DNA of 64,000 nt from Sphagnum compactum (GCA_965153455.1 OZ234495.1:62001-126000); one strand, 5' to 3'. Numbered from the stretch's first letter, positions 22,859-35,180 are shown. The notes: a model not told the origin generated them from the letters alone. A program made the numbers and translations.

Positions 22859-25800
22859 ATGGCTCCCAAGAAGAACCGCAAGCAACCGCAAGACACTATG
22901 TTGGAGGAACCCGCCGAGGACCAAGTAGCCCCGCCGGAATCCATTGGTGAGGAGGAACCAAGACTCCGGGAGGACTAAGATGAGCCCGAAAGTGAGGAGG
23001 AGCAAAGGAGCTCGGTCCTATTCACCCAAGAGCAACTTGAAGTACTTCTCAAGATGCGGAGGCCCGACTTTGGTGAGTTGGTGGCGGCCCTCAAAACGGG
23101 AGCCGCCAAGGGTGAAATGACGCGCTCCTTGGTCCCGGGGTGAACCCACTTGAGGATTCACCAATGTGAAGTTGCGGAAAGTTGAGACCGAAGGGCACAC
23201 TCCCGACTTCCAACTCTAGAAAGGGGTAGAGGGTCGAGTTGGAAGCCCCGGGATTAGACTAGGAAGATAGACTAGTAGATCAAGCACGAATCTGCATCCA
23301 AAACCAACCACAAATGGGTTAGTTCACATTCGGGAACACCCTTGGGTGTTGGGACAAGCCACGGGCACTTTGGACTACTTGACTCACCACGGCCCGGACT
23401 CGGGGGAAGCCACCACCTTCCCCCTTATAGTTATCTCTGCAGCTCGCCGTGGAGGCTACATCCAAATGGCACATTTTGTTGGGACTCCCGAAATGGAGTC
23501 CCGAAATTGTCCCGGCTGGACTCCCGGAACTTTGAACGGCCATAACTCCCGACTGAAGAGTTCGATTGCAACGAGGTCTGAACCAAAGTTGTAGCCCTTG
23601 TCGAGATCTTTCCAACGTCATGTCGCACTCTCAAATCGAATGTCGGGAAGAGGTCGATTCCCGACTTTTAGTGGTCGGGAGTCAAACTGCCAGTTTGACT
23701 CCCGGCCCTTCTTTTGCCCATAACTTGGGTTGCAAAAGCCCAAATGACCAATGCGAGGCCATTTTCGGTATCTACGTTTCAAGACCTTTTCAATGACACC
23801 AAGAAAACCCCAATGCAAGGTGTTTTGGGCCTTGCTGTCGAGCTCTGAACATTCGGGAGTCCCGGAGGACTCCAAACCTCCAACTTTTCCAAGTGTTGGG
23901 CTTCACCCCCACACTTGGACAAAGTGGGGTTGCGACATGAAAGGTTCCAACCGGCAAAACCCGGGAACTTCGATGGTGCCCGCGACCGCAAGGTTGTGGA
24001 TGTTTGGCTTGCGGAAATGGACGATTATATTCATGCCACCAAGGTTGGACGGAATTCCGCTGTGGAGCTTGCCCAATCCTACTTGAAAGGTTATGCTGCC
24101 ACATGGTGGCGGACCGTGAGACAAGAGGAGGGGAAGAACCATGGCTATACGTGGGAGTTTTTCAAGGATCGCATTGAGGCGGAGTTCATTCCGAGAAATT
24201 CTGACTACATCTCAAGGTGCAAACTCCGTGACCTTGTGAATGCCACGAAGGAAAATTTGAGGCAATACGTGAGGGCTTATTCCGAGCTCATGCTTGAGAT
24301 TCGGCACATGCATGAGATGGACCATGTGTGCCAATTCGTGATGGGGCTTCCAACTTGGGCCAAGCGAAAGCTTGAGGAGAGTTGGCCCGCTTCATTATCC
24401 GAGGCCATCATGAAAGTGGAGAACTTCTCGGATGTGGGGCGGAGTGACAAATCCGGGTTCAAGAAGGACAACAAGTTCCTTCACAAAAAGCCAAGGCATG
24501 AGGGGGAATGGAACCGGGGGCAAGGTAGCCCAACCAAGGATAAGCCCAAACATTTCCAAGGCTCGGGGTCCAAACTAAAGGGAAGTTTTGTGAAGAAGGG
24601 GGCTCCTTTCAAAGGGAGCCAAAACAAGGGAAATTTTGGAGACAAACCCAAGGGTGCATGTTTCAATTGCAACGAGGTGGGGCATTACTCCAAAGATTGT
24701 CCCAAGTCCAAGACGGGGGTTGGGAGCTCTAAGGTACTTGCTCTCAATGCCACTTTAACCCAACCGGAATGCAATCGACTTATATTCTTGAAGGGGAAGA
24801 TTGCTAAGCGGGAAATCTTATGTCTTTTGGACACAGGGGCTTCTCACAACTTCATAACTCGGGAGAGCACCGAAAGGATGGAGTTCCACTTGGAGGAGCT
24901 CAAGGCACCCATTGAGGTGCACTTCGCGGATGGGGTTCCCCATCCAACTACTTTACAAGCAAAAGGAGTGCCTCTCCAATTGGGAAATTGGAGAGGAAAG
25001 GTGGACTTGTTAGTTTCCACCTTGGGTGGAATGGATTGCATTTTGGGGATGGGGTTTATCACCCAAAACAATGTGCTCATAGAAGGGCACAATAGGCTAG
25101 TTAGAATCCCATCTAAAAGTGGGATTGTGCGGGTGAAGGCACATGAGTTGCCTTGTGCAGGTGGACCAACCATCCACTTCATGTTAGGTAATTCTTTGGA
25201 AAGAGAATGCGTGGGAGGTTTTGGCATGATGTGTGTCATGCGGGTGTTGGATGAGTATGAGCCCAAGGAAGCCACCAAGTTGGTGACTTCCGCCAAGTGC
25301 ATAAAGAAGGTTTTGGAAGAGTTCCCGGATGTGATGCCCGAAGAGTTCCCCGAAGACCTACCCCCGAGAAGACGAATTGATCATGCGATCGAGGTGATGC
25401 CGGGAGTGGCACCTCCCGCCAAGGCCCCATATAGAATGAGTCATGAGGAGTTGAAAGAGCTTAAGGTTCAACTTGAAGAACTCCTCACAAAAGGTTATAT
25501 CAAACCAAGTAAATCGCCATATGGGGCACCCGTCCTTTTTGTTCACAAGAAGGATGGGACTTTGAGGATGTGTGTGGATTATAGAGCCCTCAATAAGGCA
25601 GCGGTGAAAAACCGTTATCCTTTACCTCGCATCGATGATCTATTTGATCGTCTCTCGGGAGCCAAGGTATTTAGTAGAATTGATCTACGTTCGGGGTATT
25701 ACCAAATTCGGATCGCGGAAGGGGATGAAGAAAAGACCGCTTGTCACACAAGGTATGGCTCATATGAATTCTTGGTGATGCCCTTTGGGCTCACCAATGC

Positions 25801-28158
25801 ACCCGCCACATTTTGTACTCTCATGAATGACATTTTCCGGGAATGGTTAGATGATTTTGTGGTCGTCTACATAGACGACATTTTGATCTATAGTAGCTCC
25901 TTGGAGGAGCATGAGGAGCACCTGCGCAAAGTGTTCCAAAGGCTAAGGGAAAATAAGTTATATGCCAAGCTTGAGAAGTGCGAATTTGGGGTGGCGGAAG
26001 TAGACTTCCTTGGGCATAGGATAACTCAAGAAGGTTTGAAGATGGATGATCATAAGGTCAAGGCAATTTTGGATTGGGAGCCGCTTAAGTCGGTTCCCGC
26101 CTTGAGATCTTTCCTTGGTTTGGCATCCTACTATCGCAAGTTCATCAAGAACTTTGCAAGGATTGCTGCGCCTTTGACAAACCTTTTGAAGAAGTCCGCC
26201 ATCACCTATGATTGGGAAGAAGCTTGCGAGGAGGCCTTTGAAACATTGAAGGGCATTTTGATGAAGGCGTCGGTGTTGAAGTTGCCCGACTTTGACAAGG
26301 AGTTTGAGATTCATTCCGATGCCTCCGACTTTGCAATTGGAGGAGTTGTAGTGCAAGAAGGAAGATCAGTGGCCTTTGAAAGCAAGAAGTTGGGTGAGAC
26401 GGAGCGAAGGTGGCCAACACATGAAAAGGAAATGTGGGCGGTCATACATTGTCTCAAGACTTGGGGCCATTACATAGGCTCCAAGGATGTGGTAGTGTGG
26501 ACCGACAATGTGATCTTGAAGTACTTTGCCACCCAACCCAAGTTGTCATCAAAACAAGTAAGGTGGCAAGACACATTGGCATTATTCAATGTGAATATCC
26601 GGCACAAGCCGGGAAAGGAGAACATAGTCCCCGACGCATTGAGCCCAGGTTTAGAGACGGAAGTGGTGTATGTGGGAGAGACGGAACTTCAAAGGGAAGT
26701 TAGATTAGCAAGCCGCCGAGATGCTTTTGCCAAGGAGGTAAGGCAAAGCATCCAAAATGGAGCCAAGTCCCACTTCCATTTGCAAAATGGATTATTGTGG
26801 TACAAACAAAAGCGACTCTATGTGCCGGAAGGGAAGATAAGGGATACACTTTTGAAGGAATGTCACGATGGGCCGCTTGCGGGCCATGGTGGTGCAAAAC
26901 GCACCACAACATTTTTGAAAAAGTCCTACTATTGGCCCAATTTGAAGGATAGTGCGGAGGAGTACGTGAAGACTTGTTTAACTTGTCAACAAAACCGGAC
27001 CTTCAACAAGAAGCAAGCGGGTTTGTTGCAACCTTTGCCAATTCCCGAAGGGCCGTGGGAAAGTGTGTCAATGGACTTCATGGTAAGTTTGCCCCCTTCA
27101 AAGGGGTTTGATGCCATCATGGTTGTGGTGGATCGATTTAGCAAAATGGCACACTTCATTCCCACAAAGGATGAAGCCACGGCTCAAGAGACAGGAAGGT
27201 TGTTTTTCTCCCACATTTTCAAGCATCATGGCCTTCCAAAGGACATAGTGTCGGATTGAGACCCAAAGTTCACAAGCAAGTTTTGGCGAGCCTTGTGGAA
27301 GCGACTGGGGTCGGAACTCAAGATGAGCACTGCATTCCGCCCCCAAACCGATGGACAAACCAAAAGGGTGAACTTGGTGATCCAACAATTTCTAAGGAAT
27401 TATGTTACGGCGGATCAACAAGATTGGGTGGACCATTTAGAGATAACCGAGTTTTATTACAACAACTCGACACATTCCGCAACTCGGTCCACCCCATTCC
27501 AAATGGTGACGGGCAAGTCACCAATTGTGCCCATGACTTGGGCAACACAAGGACACACCCCGAGTGATACAAGTGAGGAAGTGCCGATGGTCCAACAACT
27601 TGATGAAGAAAGGCGGCGTTTGTGGGAGTTGGCCAAGGCCAATTTGGAAAAGGCACACAAAAGGTACAAGGATTTTGCGGACAAGTCCCGACGAGAGGTG
27701 AAGTTTCAAGAAGGGATGAAGTGTGGTTGAACATCAAGAACTTCCGAATGCCCGAAGGGTTAAGTCATAAGTTCTTGGGCCCATATGCGGGCCCATTCAA
27801 AGTGTTGGAAAAAAAACTTTCCGACACTTATAAGTTAGAACTACCGAAAATTTTTAGAGTTCATCCCACATTTCATGTTTCTCTTTTGAAGCCGGTCTCC
27901 CGTGATGCCTCAAGGCCTAGTCGAGAGCAAAACTCAAGGCCCCCACCTGACTTGGTTCATAATGAACCAGAGTTTGAGGTGGAGGCCGTGCTCAAGTCAA
28001 GGCAACATAGGGGAAGAGAGCGGGAGTACTTAGTTAAGTGGAAAGGATACCATGCAATAGAGGCTTCTTGGGTGACCGAATCCGATATGGAACATGCCCA
28101 AGAAGCAATAGAAGAATTCCACACTAGACCGGCAAAGAAGAAAAGACGTAGGACGTGA
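22859..28158 (+). pseudogene. Chromovirus gag-pol polyprotein, broken
   Basis: The gag ATG at 22859 begins MAPKKNRK. Codon 40 is TAA (22976-22978) where sister copies have Gln. At 23118 gag is split by a solo LTR. From 23943 a single frame runs through the rest of gag, the zinc knuckle [14 protein letters not shown], protease [10 protein letters not shown] with YIDD, RNase H, and the integrase zinc domain and first catalytic Asp. It ends at TGA 27257-27259 (CGA in intact copies, within SDRDPKF). The frame then continues. The integrase glutamate codon is AAA at 27362-27364 (Lys instead of Glu), and a one-base loss in a G run near 27712 shifts the frame. The chromodomain ([18 protein letters not shown]) ends at 28158. 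The gag-protease junction is in frame here, which shows that the family ancestor had one continuous polyprotein. Confidence 0.93.
23118..23937 (-). mobile_element. Solo LTR inserted in gag
   Basis: An 820-bp family LTR in minus orientation (TGACGCGCTCC to GGGGTTGCGACA), flanked by TGAAA at 23113-23117 and 23938-23942. It interrupts gag between the AALKTG...KGE and [13 protein letters not shown] segments, so it arrived after the host element. Confidence 0.95.
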
Positions 28159-28952
28159 TGAGGACATCACCTTTCTTTTAGTGGGGCGGAGTGCCACATA
28201 AAAATGTACCACATCAATTTGCAAAGGAAATAAAGGCAAAAATATAAACTTCCAAGAGATTGCATCACGAGAAAATTGTATAAGGCAAATAGGGTTATCA
28301 AATGGCATTGGATAAATGGAACTTTCTTGCATAGGCCCAAATCAAAATCGGACTCCTACTTTGGGGTTGAGGAAACTTGGCCCCAAAAGAGGAGGCAAGC
28401 AAGGTGAGCTTGCGGGGACATGCACATGCCTTAAATGCATCCCGAAGGGTTAGTTGGTAGTGGGACCAACGCGGGAAGTCATGACCCCGCTCACATACTT
28501 TAAGTGTAGTTTGGGACTTGGGTTTGGCAAACCCAAGTGTTGCTTCTCGTACCTTGATAAGCAAACCTTTTAGTTAAGGCTTGGTTGTTGTGACCAAGGC
28601 GCGAGATAGGAAAAAGGAGTCATGTCAAGTTAGCTTAGGTCAAGAGTAGACTTGACTTAAGTTCCTCATGAGGGGAAGAATGAAAAAGTTCCTCCCAAAT
28701 GAAGAGCTTCGTCAAATTAAGATGTTTAGTCCTCTTTTGACGAAGCATGGGAAGAGGGTTTTTTATAGGACCCTCTTGGACTTGTCAAGAAAGTGTTGGA
28801 AACTTGGGGACGCCTAAGTTAGCTTAAGACAAGGTCCAAGCCGCAAAAGTCGGCAAATGGCCAAGGATCAAAACGAAAGCAATTGCAATTGTATGAAGGA
28901 AAAATTCTAAGTGTCAATGAGGACATTGACCTTTTCTTCTAGTGGGGGAGAG
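28159..28952 (+). mobile_element. 3' UTR and polypurine tract of older element
   Basis: The ~790-bp noncoding tail shared with the other copies. It ends with AGTGGGGGAGAG (28941-28952), the plus-strand primer. The short Cys-containing frame found in other copies is broken here by TAG and an indel. Confidence 0.85.
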
Positions 28953-29547
28953 TGTCGCAACCCCACTTTGGCCAAGTGTGGGGGTGAAGCCCAACACTCC
29001 CAAAGTTGGGGACTTGGAGTCCTCCGGGACTCCCGAATGTTCAGAGCTCGACAGCAAGGTCTAAAACACCTCGCATTAAGGTGTTCTTGGTGTCATTGGA
29101 AAGGTCTTGAAGCGTAGATATCGAAAATGGCCTCGCATTGGTCATTTGGACATCTACAGCCCAAGTTATGGGCAAAAGAGGGGCCGGGAGTCAAATTGAC
29201 AATTTGACTCCCGACCACTAAAAGTCAGGAATCGACCCCTTCCCGACGTCGCCTGAAGGAGTGCGACATGGCGTTAGAAAGCTCTCAAAGAGAGCTATAA
29301 TATTGGTTGAGACCTTGCTTCGATCGGAGGCCAGAGTCGGGAGATATGAGCTCCCAAAGTTTTGGGACTCCAACCCGGGACAGTTTCGGGACTCCAACTT
29401 GGGAGTCCTAGGAAAAAGTGCCATTCGGATGTAGCCTCGGCTGAAAGCTACAGAGTATACTATATGAGGGAAGGTGGTGGCTTCCCCCGAGTCCGGGCCG
29501 TGGTGAGTCATGTGTGTCCAAGTGCCCATGGCTTGTCCCAACACCAA
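28953..29547 (+). mobile_element. 3' LTR, truncated
   Basis: The first ~595 bp of the LTR, starting TGTCGCAACC. It breaks off near 29547, within ACACCAAAGAG, where it joins an inverted LTR piece. Confidence 0.85.
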
Positions 29548-29880
29548 AGAGTTTTCCAACGCCATGTCACACTCCTTCAGGCGACATCGAAAAAGGGTCG
29601 ATTCCCGACTTTTAGTGGTCGGGAGTCAAACTGCCAGTTTGACTCCTGGCCTTTCTTTTGTCCATAACTTGGGCTGCAGATGTCCAAATTGCCAATGCGA
29701 GGGCATTTTAGACATTTACATTTCAAGACCTTTCCATTGATATAAAGAACACCCCAAGGCGAGGTGTTTTGACCCCCTGTAATCGCTTCTGAAATTTCGG
29801 GAGTCCCGGAGGACTCCAACTTCCCACTTTTGGGAGTGTGGGCTTCACCCTCACACTTAGCCCAAAGTGCGGTTGCGACA
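29548..29880 (-). mobile_element. Inverted LTR fragment forming a fold-back
   Basis: The ~333 bp that form the outer (TG) end of the family LTR, in minus orientation, ending TGCGGTTGCGACA. It is complementary to part of 28953-29290, so the locus can fold into a large hairpin. It directly abuts the purine tract. Confidence 0.82.
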
Positions 29881-31760
29881 GGTTTAGGGGAAAAGATAAT
29901 AGAAGGGGGAGGGGAAGGCGGGAGAAAAGAGGGGGTAAAGGCGGGAGGAGAAAAGGAGGGTGTAAGGGTTTAAGGAGAGGTAGGGCAAGAGAGGCGATAA
30001 AAATAGGGGGGGGCGAGGGCATAAAGGGGGGAGGGGGAGGGAGGGGGGGGGCGAGAAGGGGTGCGAAAAAGGGAAGGGGAGAAGGAGAGAGAAAAGCGGA
30101 TAGGGTAGAAAAGGAAAAAAGAGGCAAAAAGGGAGATGCAAAAGCGGGTAAGGAAGGTGGGAGAAAGCGAGAGGGAGAAGGAAGAGGAAAAGGCATGAGA
30201 GAAAAGAGTAAAAGGAGTTAAGGTAAAAAAAAGGGGTTAAAAGCGGGCAAAGAAAAGAATAAGGGCAAAAGGGATAGAAGGAGGTAGAAAAGCGGAGGAG
30301 GAGGGTGGAAAAGAAAAGAAGGAAGCGAAGAGGGCGGGGGAAGGGAGCATAAAAGGCAAAGAAGGGAAAGCAAAAGGAGGTTTAAGGTTAATGAAAAAAA
30401 CATTAAGGAAGGGCAAGGTGGGAAACGGGGCAAGGGAAGGGGTGCGAAAAAAGCGGGGCAGTAGGAGAGGCAAAAGGGGATAAGGAAGGGAGAAAAAGAA
30501 AAATGAGGAGGAGGGAAAAGTGCGCGAGAGAGGGGGGGGGGGGGAAATGAGGGATAGAAGGTGCAGGGAAAGGCGAAAAGGAAAAAAATGGGTGAAAAAG
30601 TTATAGGGCAGAGGGGTAAAAGCAAGGAAGGAAGGTGATAGGCGAAAAAGAGGAGAGGAGGCAAAAGGGGAGGAGGAGGGCGAGAAAAAGGAAGGGAAAA
30701 AAGGAGGCGAAAGAAGGGGCGAAAAAGCGGGAAAAAAAAAATAGGAAGAAGAAAAGGGGAGAGGAAACGTGGAAGGTGGGAGAAGAAGAAAAGGGAGATT
30801 TTGGAAAGAAGGTTAAAAAACGTAAAAGGAGACGAAAGAAAAGGCGGAAAAAAAGAAAAGGGCAGATATAAGGGGAGGGGGAAGGGGAGGGGAGGCATAA
30901 GAAGAAGCCCCATTGCAAAAGCGGAAGGAGGAAAGGCGAGCGGGTAAAGGCGGTCGGAGAAAAGCGCAGAGAAAAAGGCGGTTTGGCGAAACGAGAGGAA
31001 GAAAGGCGGTTCAGAGGAGCCGGATGGGTAGAAGGGTTTTAGAAAATGGGGTTTTGAAAAGCCTGGTTTGGGCGAACTGGAATGGGGCAAAGGCGAATCG
31101 TGTAAACCCGGATGGGGTAAACGGGAATTTTGGCAAACTCGAATGAGGTAAAGCCGGTTTTGGCAAAGCGGGATGGGGTGAACTCGGTTTTGGCAAAGCC
31201 GGATGGGGTAAACCCGGTTTTGGCAAAGCCGGATCGGGTAACGTCAAGCGGGGCAAGAGCCAGATTAGGTTAAGGCATGTCGGGCGAACCATATTTTGAG
31301 AAGAAATGGAAGGGGAGCGGGACGTCGTGTAGGAAACGTTAAAAGGGCAAAAGAGGAAAGGGCAACGGAAGAACGCGGAGAAAGGAAGAAGGCGAAGCGG
31401 GTAAGCGAAGGGGCGAGGGGCGAAAGGAGAGAAGCGGGGCAGAGGGACATAAGAAGAAAAGTTTTGCGTGAGCGAGGCAAAAGGGGATAAGTTTGGCATA
31501 ACGAAGGAAGCATAAGATAGGGGAAGGCAAGTGAAGGAGTTTGGGAAAATAGAAGGGAAGGGAAGGGGCAGGGCATAATAGGAAGAAAGAGGGGATAGGC
31601 GGGACATAAGCGGAAGAGGGGTTTGAAAAATTGAGATAAGACGTAAAAAAAGGAGGAAAGGGACATAAGGAGGGGAAGAAAGGAGAGGCGGGGAGAGGGC
31701 GGGGGTAAGCGAAATAAAAGCGAGGAAGTTTGGCAAAATTAGAGGAGAAAGGGGTAATTT
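29881..31760. repeat. Long polypurine (G/A) tract, about 1.9 kb
   Basis: The plus strand is almost entirely G and A, with scattered C (mostly in GCG) and T. Blocks such as AAAAG, GGGG and GGCGGGAG recur without a fixed period. Short TTTAGGG motifs occur at both edges. Reverse-strand open frames full of Pro, Phe, Leu and Ser are products of the composition. Nothing here looks coding. Confidence 0.9.
31060..31260. repeat. 30-bp minisatellite inside the purine tract
   Basis: About six degenerate units of GGTTTTGGCAAAGCCGGATG followed by GGGTAAACCC. Units keep AAA and GGGG spacing like the rest of the tract, so the tract may be a decayed version of such an array. Confidence 0.8.
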
Positions 31761-33050
31761 GGGCATAGCGTTTAGGGTATTAGGCCATTGTTGTAGTGTG
31801 CAAGATTGTAGTAGTTAGACACAGATTTTGCTGGGGGGTTGCTATATGTGGAAGCAGATATGGGGTTGCAAGAAATCGTTCTGTGATTCTTGTTTAGAGT
31901 AGATATATGATTAGGTTTTCTGTTCTCTCCTTTGTTGACCTTTCCCGGATCATGAGGATCTGACTTGCCACCTAGAAGAATCATGTTTTCACTTTTGTGC
32001 TTCAGTGGAGAGACATTTTGTTTACATTTTACTGCATGATTTGAATCCCCAATAGTTTTGTCTTGTCTGTCAAATCATATGCAAGTATTGCACTTGGTCC
32101 TCGGATGTATATCCGTTGGAGCTTTACTCAGAGTGTCCTGCCAAGACTTTGTAACCATCAATTTTTTCACACTGCTGTTCCCTTCTCTCCCCATTCTCAT
32201 TGTCACTATCTCTCTGGAGGTGCTTGTTTGAGAGTTTATTTCCAATAGCAAATTTGGAGTTTGGTGTGCCCCTTTGCTAAGCAACACCTTCTCTTAAATG
32301 CTTCCCCAATGTCCTTTCTGCTATTTCAGCCTAGTCCTTATAGTCCTTGCATCTTTGTGAATTTTTGCTTATTTAAGAGATTTGTAGAGCTATTTGAGAG
32401 GTCACCAATGGAAGAAGTTTCAGTCACCTGTGCTCTTTGCAGTTAGGCATCAAATTTTCAAAAGTGTCTGGGTTGCTGAAAAATGTTTGGCACTAGTTAG
32501 ATTGGGATTGAGGTTTGTAAGTCGAATGTTCTAACCAAGTATGGTCCTGGGCATTTTCCTAGGAGCATATATGTATGACGCACTTGTGTATTATAGGTCG
32601 TCACATACCTTGGAACTGTAACTCCAACTTTTGGTCAACTTTTGAGGGAGGGTTTGCCATGATCATGTAGCCTGCAAGTCGATCTTGTTACTCTTCCTTG
32701 CATTCCTCTTGCTCCTCCCAAACTTGGCTTGGGGTGGTCTAATGGCTCAAAGTCAAAGGAGCTGCATAGGCTTGGAGGTTGCTCACTCTCTCTTAAAGAG
32801 GAAGTGAAGGGTGTTGTTTGTGTTTTTGTCAATCTAATCTCGTTTGATCTCTTTCATTCTGGATGCAGTAAAATGACTGGTAATCTGTAATTGTGTGTAT
32901 TAAGTGGTGGCTCTTATGCATGTGCTTATGAGATGGATGCCTATATCTTTGTTTGTGTATGTTTGACTAAACTTGGGTACTTATGTTTGTGTGGCATATT
33001 TGTTTTTGGTACATGTGATTGATGTTGCAACCACAGAGCAGGGTAGGGAG
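31761..33050. other. Single-copy intergenic DNA, no gene seen
   Basis: T-rich, mixed composition, unlike the purine tract and the elements. Short open frames show no recognisable motif. It is continuous with 37665-37792 once the element at 33051-37664 is removed. Confidence 0.5.
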
Positions 33051-34140
33051 TGTCGCAACCCTAGCCTTTGGCTTGCGACCAAGGCAAGGGGGTTGTGAGG
33101 TTGCGGGCCTAGTAGTAGACCCGGGAGGCACATCACATGCTCCCGGGAGTGCAAGGAGTGCAAAGAGTCCAGAGAGTGTGAGGGAGTGAACCCTCACACT
33201 CCCAAGTGAACTCCCACGTTGGGAGTTGGTGAGAGTTGGAGTCCCGGAGGGACTCCCGAAACTTCAGAGAGCGTTTTGAGGGGTCAAAACTCCATGGCTT
33301 GTTTTGCACTTTATATCAATGGAAAGCTCTTGAAGTGTAGATGTCCAAAATGGGCTCGCATTGCTCATTTGGACATCTGAAACACAAGTTATGGCCAAAA
33401 GAAGGCCCGGGAGTCGAATTCCCGGGAGTCGTCCAGTTTTGACTCCCGACCACTAAAAGTCGGGAATCGACCCGAAATACTAGGCTGCAGAGGACGTGCC
33501 ACATATCGTTGGAAAGCTCTCGACGAGAGCTACAACTTTGCTTCAGACCGCATCGCGATCCGAGGTCTGCTCGCAATGTTATGGGGCTCCAAAGTCGCGG
33601 GAGTCCCATTTGGCGCGATTTCGGGACTCCCACGCGGGAGTCCCGGGAAAAATAGCCATTTGGATGTAGCCTCCGTGGAGAGTCACAGAGTATACTATAA
33701 GGGGGGAAGTGGTTGGCTTCCCCAAGGGGGAAGGTGCTGGCTTCCCCACCAAAGGGAGTGAGGTGGTGGCTTACTCCCGAGCCCGGAGTGTGTGTGTGTT
33801 CAAAGTGAGTCCGAGTTCACCCGTGGCTTGTCCCAACACCAAAAAGGATTCAACATGAGTCCCAAGGGGGAAGGTGATGGCTTCCCCAAGGTCCGGGCCG
33901 TGGCTCTTCCTAGCACCAAAGGTGCTCCAACTTTGGACTAACCACTTGGAGTGGTTAATGGAGGGTCCGTGTGAGTGAGTCAAGCTTGTCAACTCTTCCT
34001 AGTCCCATCCCGGAGCTCCAACACACCCTTCTACCCCTCAAGTGTTGTGAGCTAGGGAGCGGCTCCAAGTTCCAACCGCTTCCGCATTGCCGCATACTTG
34101 GACCCTCGAGTGGGTCCACAAGGAACTTGGGAGCGCGTCA
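33051..34140 (+). mobile_element. 5' LTR of the non-autonomous element
   Basis: 1090 bp, TGTCGCAACC to GCGCGTCA. TATACTATA near 33690 is a candidate core promoter element. The PBS TGGTATCAGAGC follows at 34143-34154. Confidence 0.93.
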
Positions 34141-34189
34141 CTTGGTATCAGAGCTCCGGTGAGCTCGATCCACTTCTTGGAGAGTTCCG

Positions 34190-35180
34190 ATGGCACCAAA
34201 GAAGTTCCGCAAGGTAGTCCAAGAGACCGTGGTGGAAGAACCCACGCAAGAGTTGGATGTTCCACCCCAAGCCATAATGGGGGATGAACAAAATGTTTCC
34301 GAAGGTGAGGAAGACCGTGATAGCCATGAGGACCATGAAAATGAAGAGGAGCAATCAAATGCGGTGCTCTTCACCCCGGAACAATTGGAAGTCTTACTCA
34401 AAATGAATAGGCCCGATTTTAGTGAATTGGTTGAGGCCCTCAAGGGAGGTTCATCCAAAGGTGTGGAGTTCAAGCCCGCTAGGCCCGGGAACTTTGATGG
34501 GGCCCGGGACCGAAAGGTTGTGGATGCTTGGCTTGCGGAAATGGAAGATTACCTCCATGCCGCCAAGGTTGGTCGGCACTCGGCCGTGGAACTTGCCCAA
34601 TCCTAATTGAAGGGGAATGGAGCCGAGGCCAAGAAACCTCAAAGGGGAAAAAGCCCAAACAATTCCAAGGCTCAGATTTTAAACCCAAAGGAAATTTTGT
34701 CAAGAAATGGGCTCCTTTCAAAGGGAGCCAACCCAAGGGAAATGCTAGTGGGAAACCCAAAGGAGTGTGCTTCAATTGTAATGAAGTGGGGCATCACTCT
34801 AAGGATTGCCCCAAACCCAAATCGGGGAGTGGGGTTTCTAAGGGACTTCCCACAACTTCATAACCAAGAAAGTGCGAAAAGAATGGAGCTCCCCTTGGAG
34901 GAGCTCAAGGCACCCATGGAGGTGCACTTTGCGGATGGGATTCCCCATCCCACCAAGTTGTGAGCCAAAGATGTGCCCCTCCAATTGGGAAATTGGAGAG
35001 GCAAGGTGGACTTTTAGTTTCCACCTTAGGGGGAATGGAATTCATCACCCGTGACAATGTGCTCATGGAAGGGCACAATAGGCTAGTTAGGATCCCATCC
35101 AAGAATGGGATCGCGCGAGTGAAGGCACATGAAGTGCCTAGTGTGGGTGGGACCACAATCCACTTGATGTTGGGAAATTA
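34190..35180 (+). pseudogene. gag-protease remnant of the non-autonomous element
   Basis: The ATG at 34190 opens an intact 138-codon gag N-terminus (MAPKKFRK to ELAQS), ending at TAA. A ~420-bp deletion with TGAAGGG microhomology then joins the zinc-knuckle region ([14 protein letters not shown] near 34770). A second deletion of about 110 bp removes the protease DTG active site. Further small deletions and a TGA follow. At about 35182 the sequence jumps to the end of integrase, skipping RT and RNase H. Confidence 0.88.

Noticed and set aside
30218-31090. 290-codon minus-strand frame rich in Pro, Phe, Leu and Ser, and similar frames through 31766
   Set aside because: Produced by the polypurine composition of the plus strand, which rarely yields stops. 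No domain and no codon signal.
31768-31778. Telomere-like TTTAGGG motifs at the edges of the purine tract
   Set aside because: Only isolated single motifs (also near 29883). No tandem telomere array.
33316-33633. 105-codon minus-strand frame, repeated exactly at 36840-37157, and a 155-codon frame at 48350-48817 and 54690-55157
   Set aside because: They lie inside LTRs and are duplicated only because the LTRs are. No support for coding in other, more diverged LTRs.
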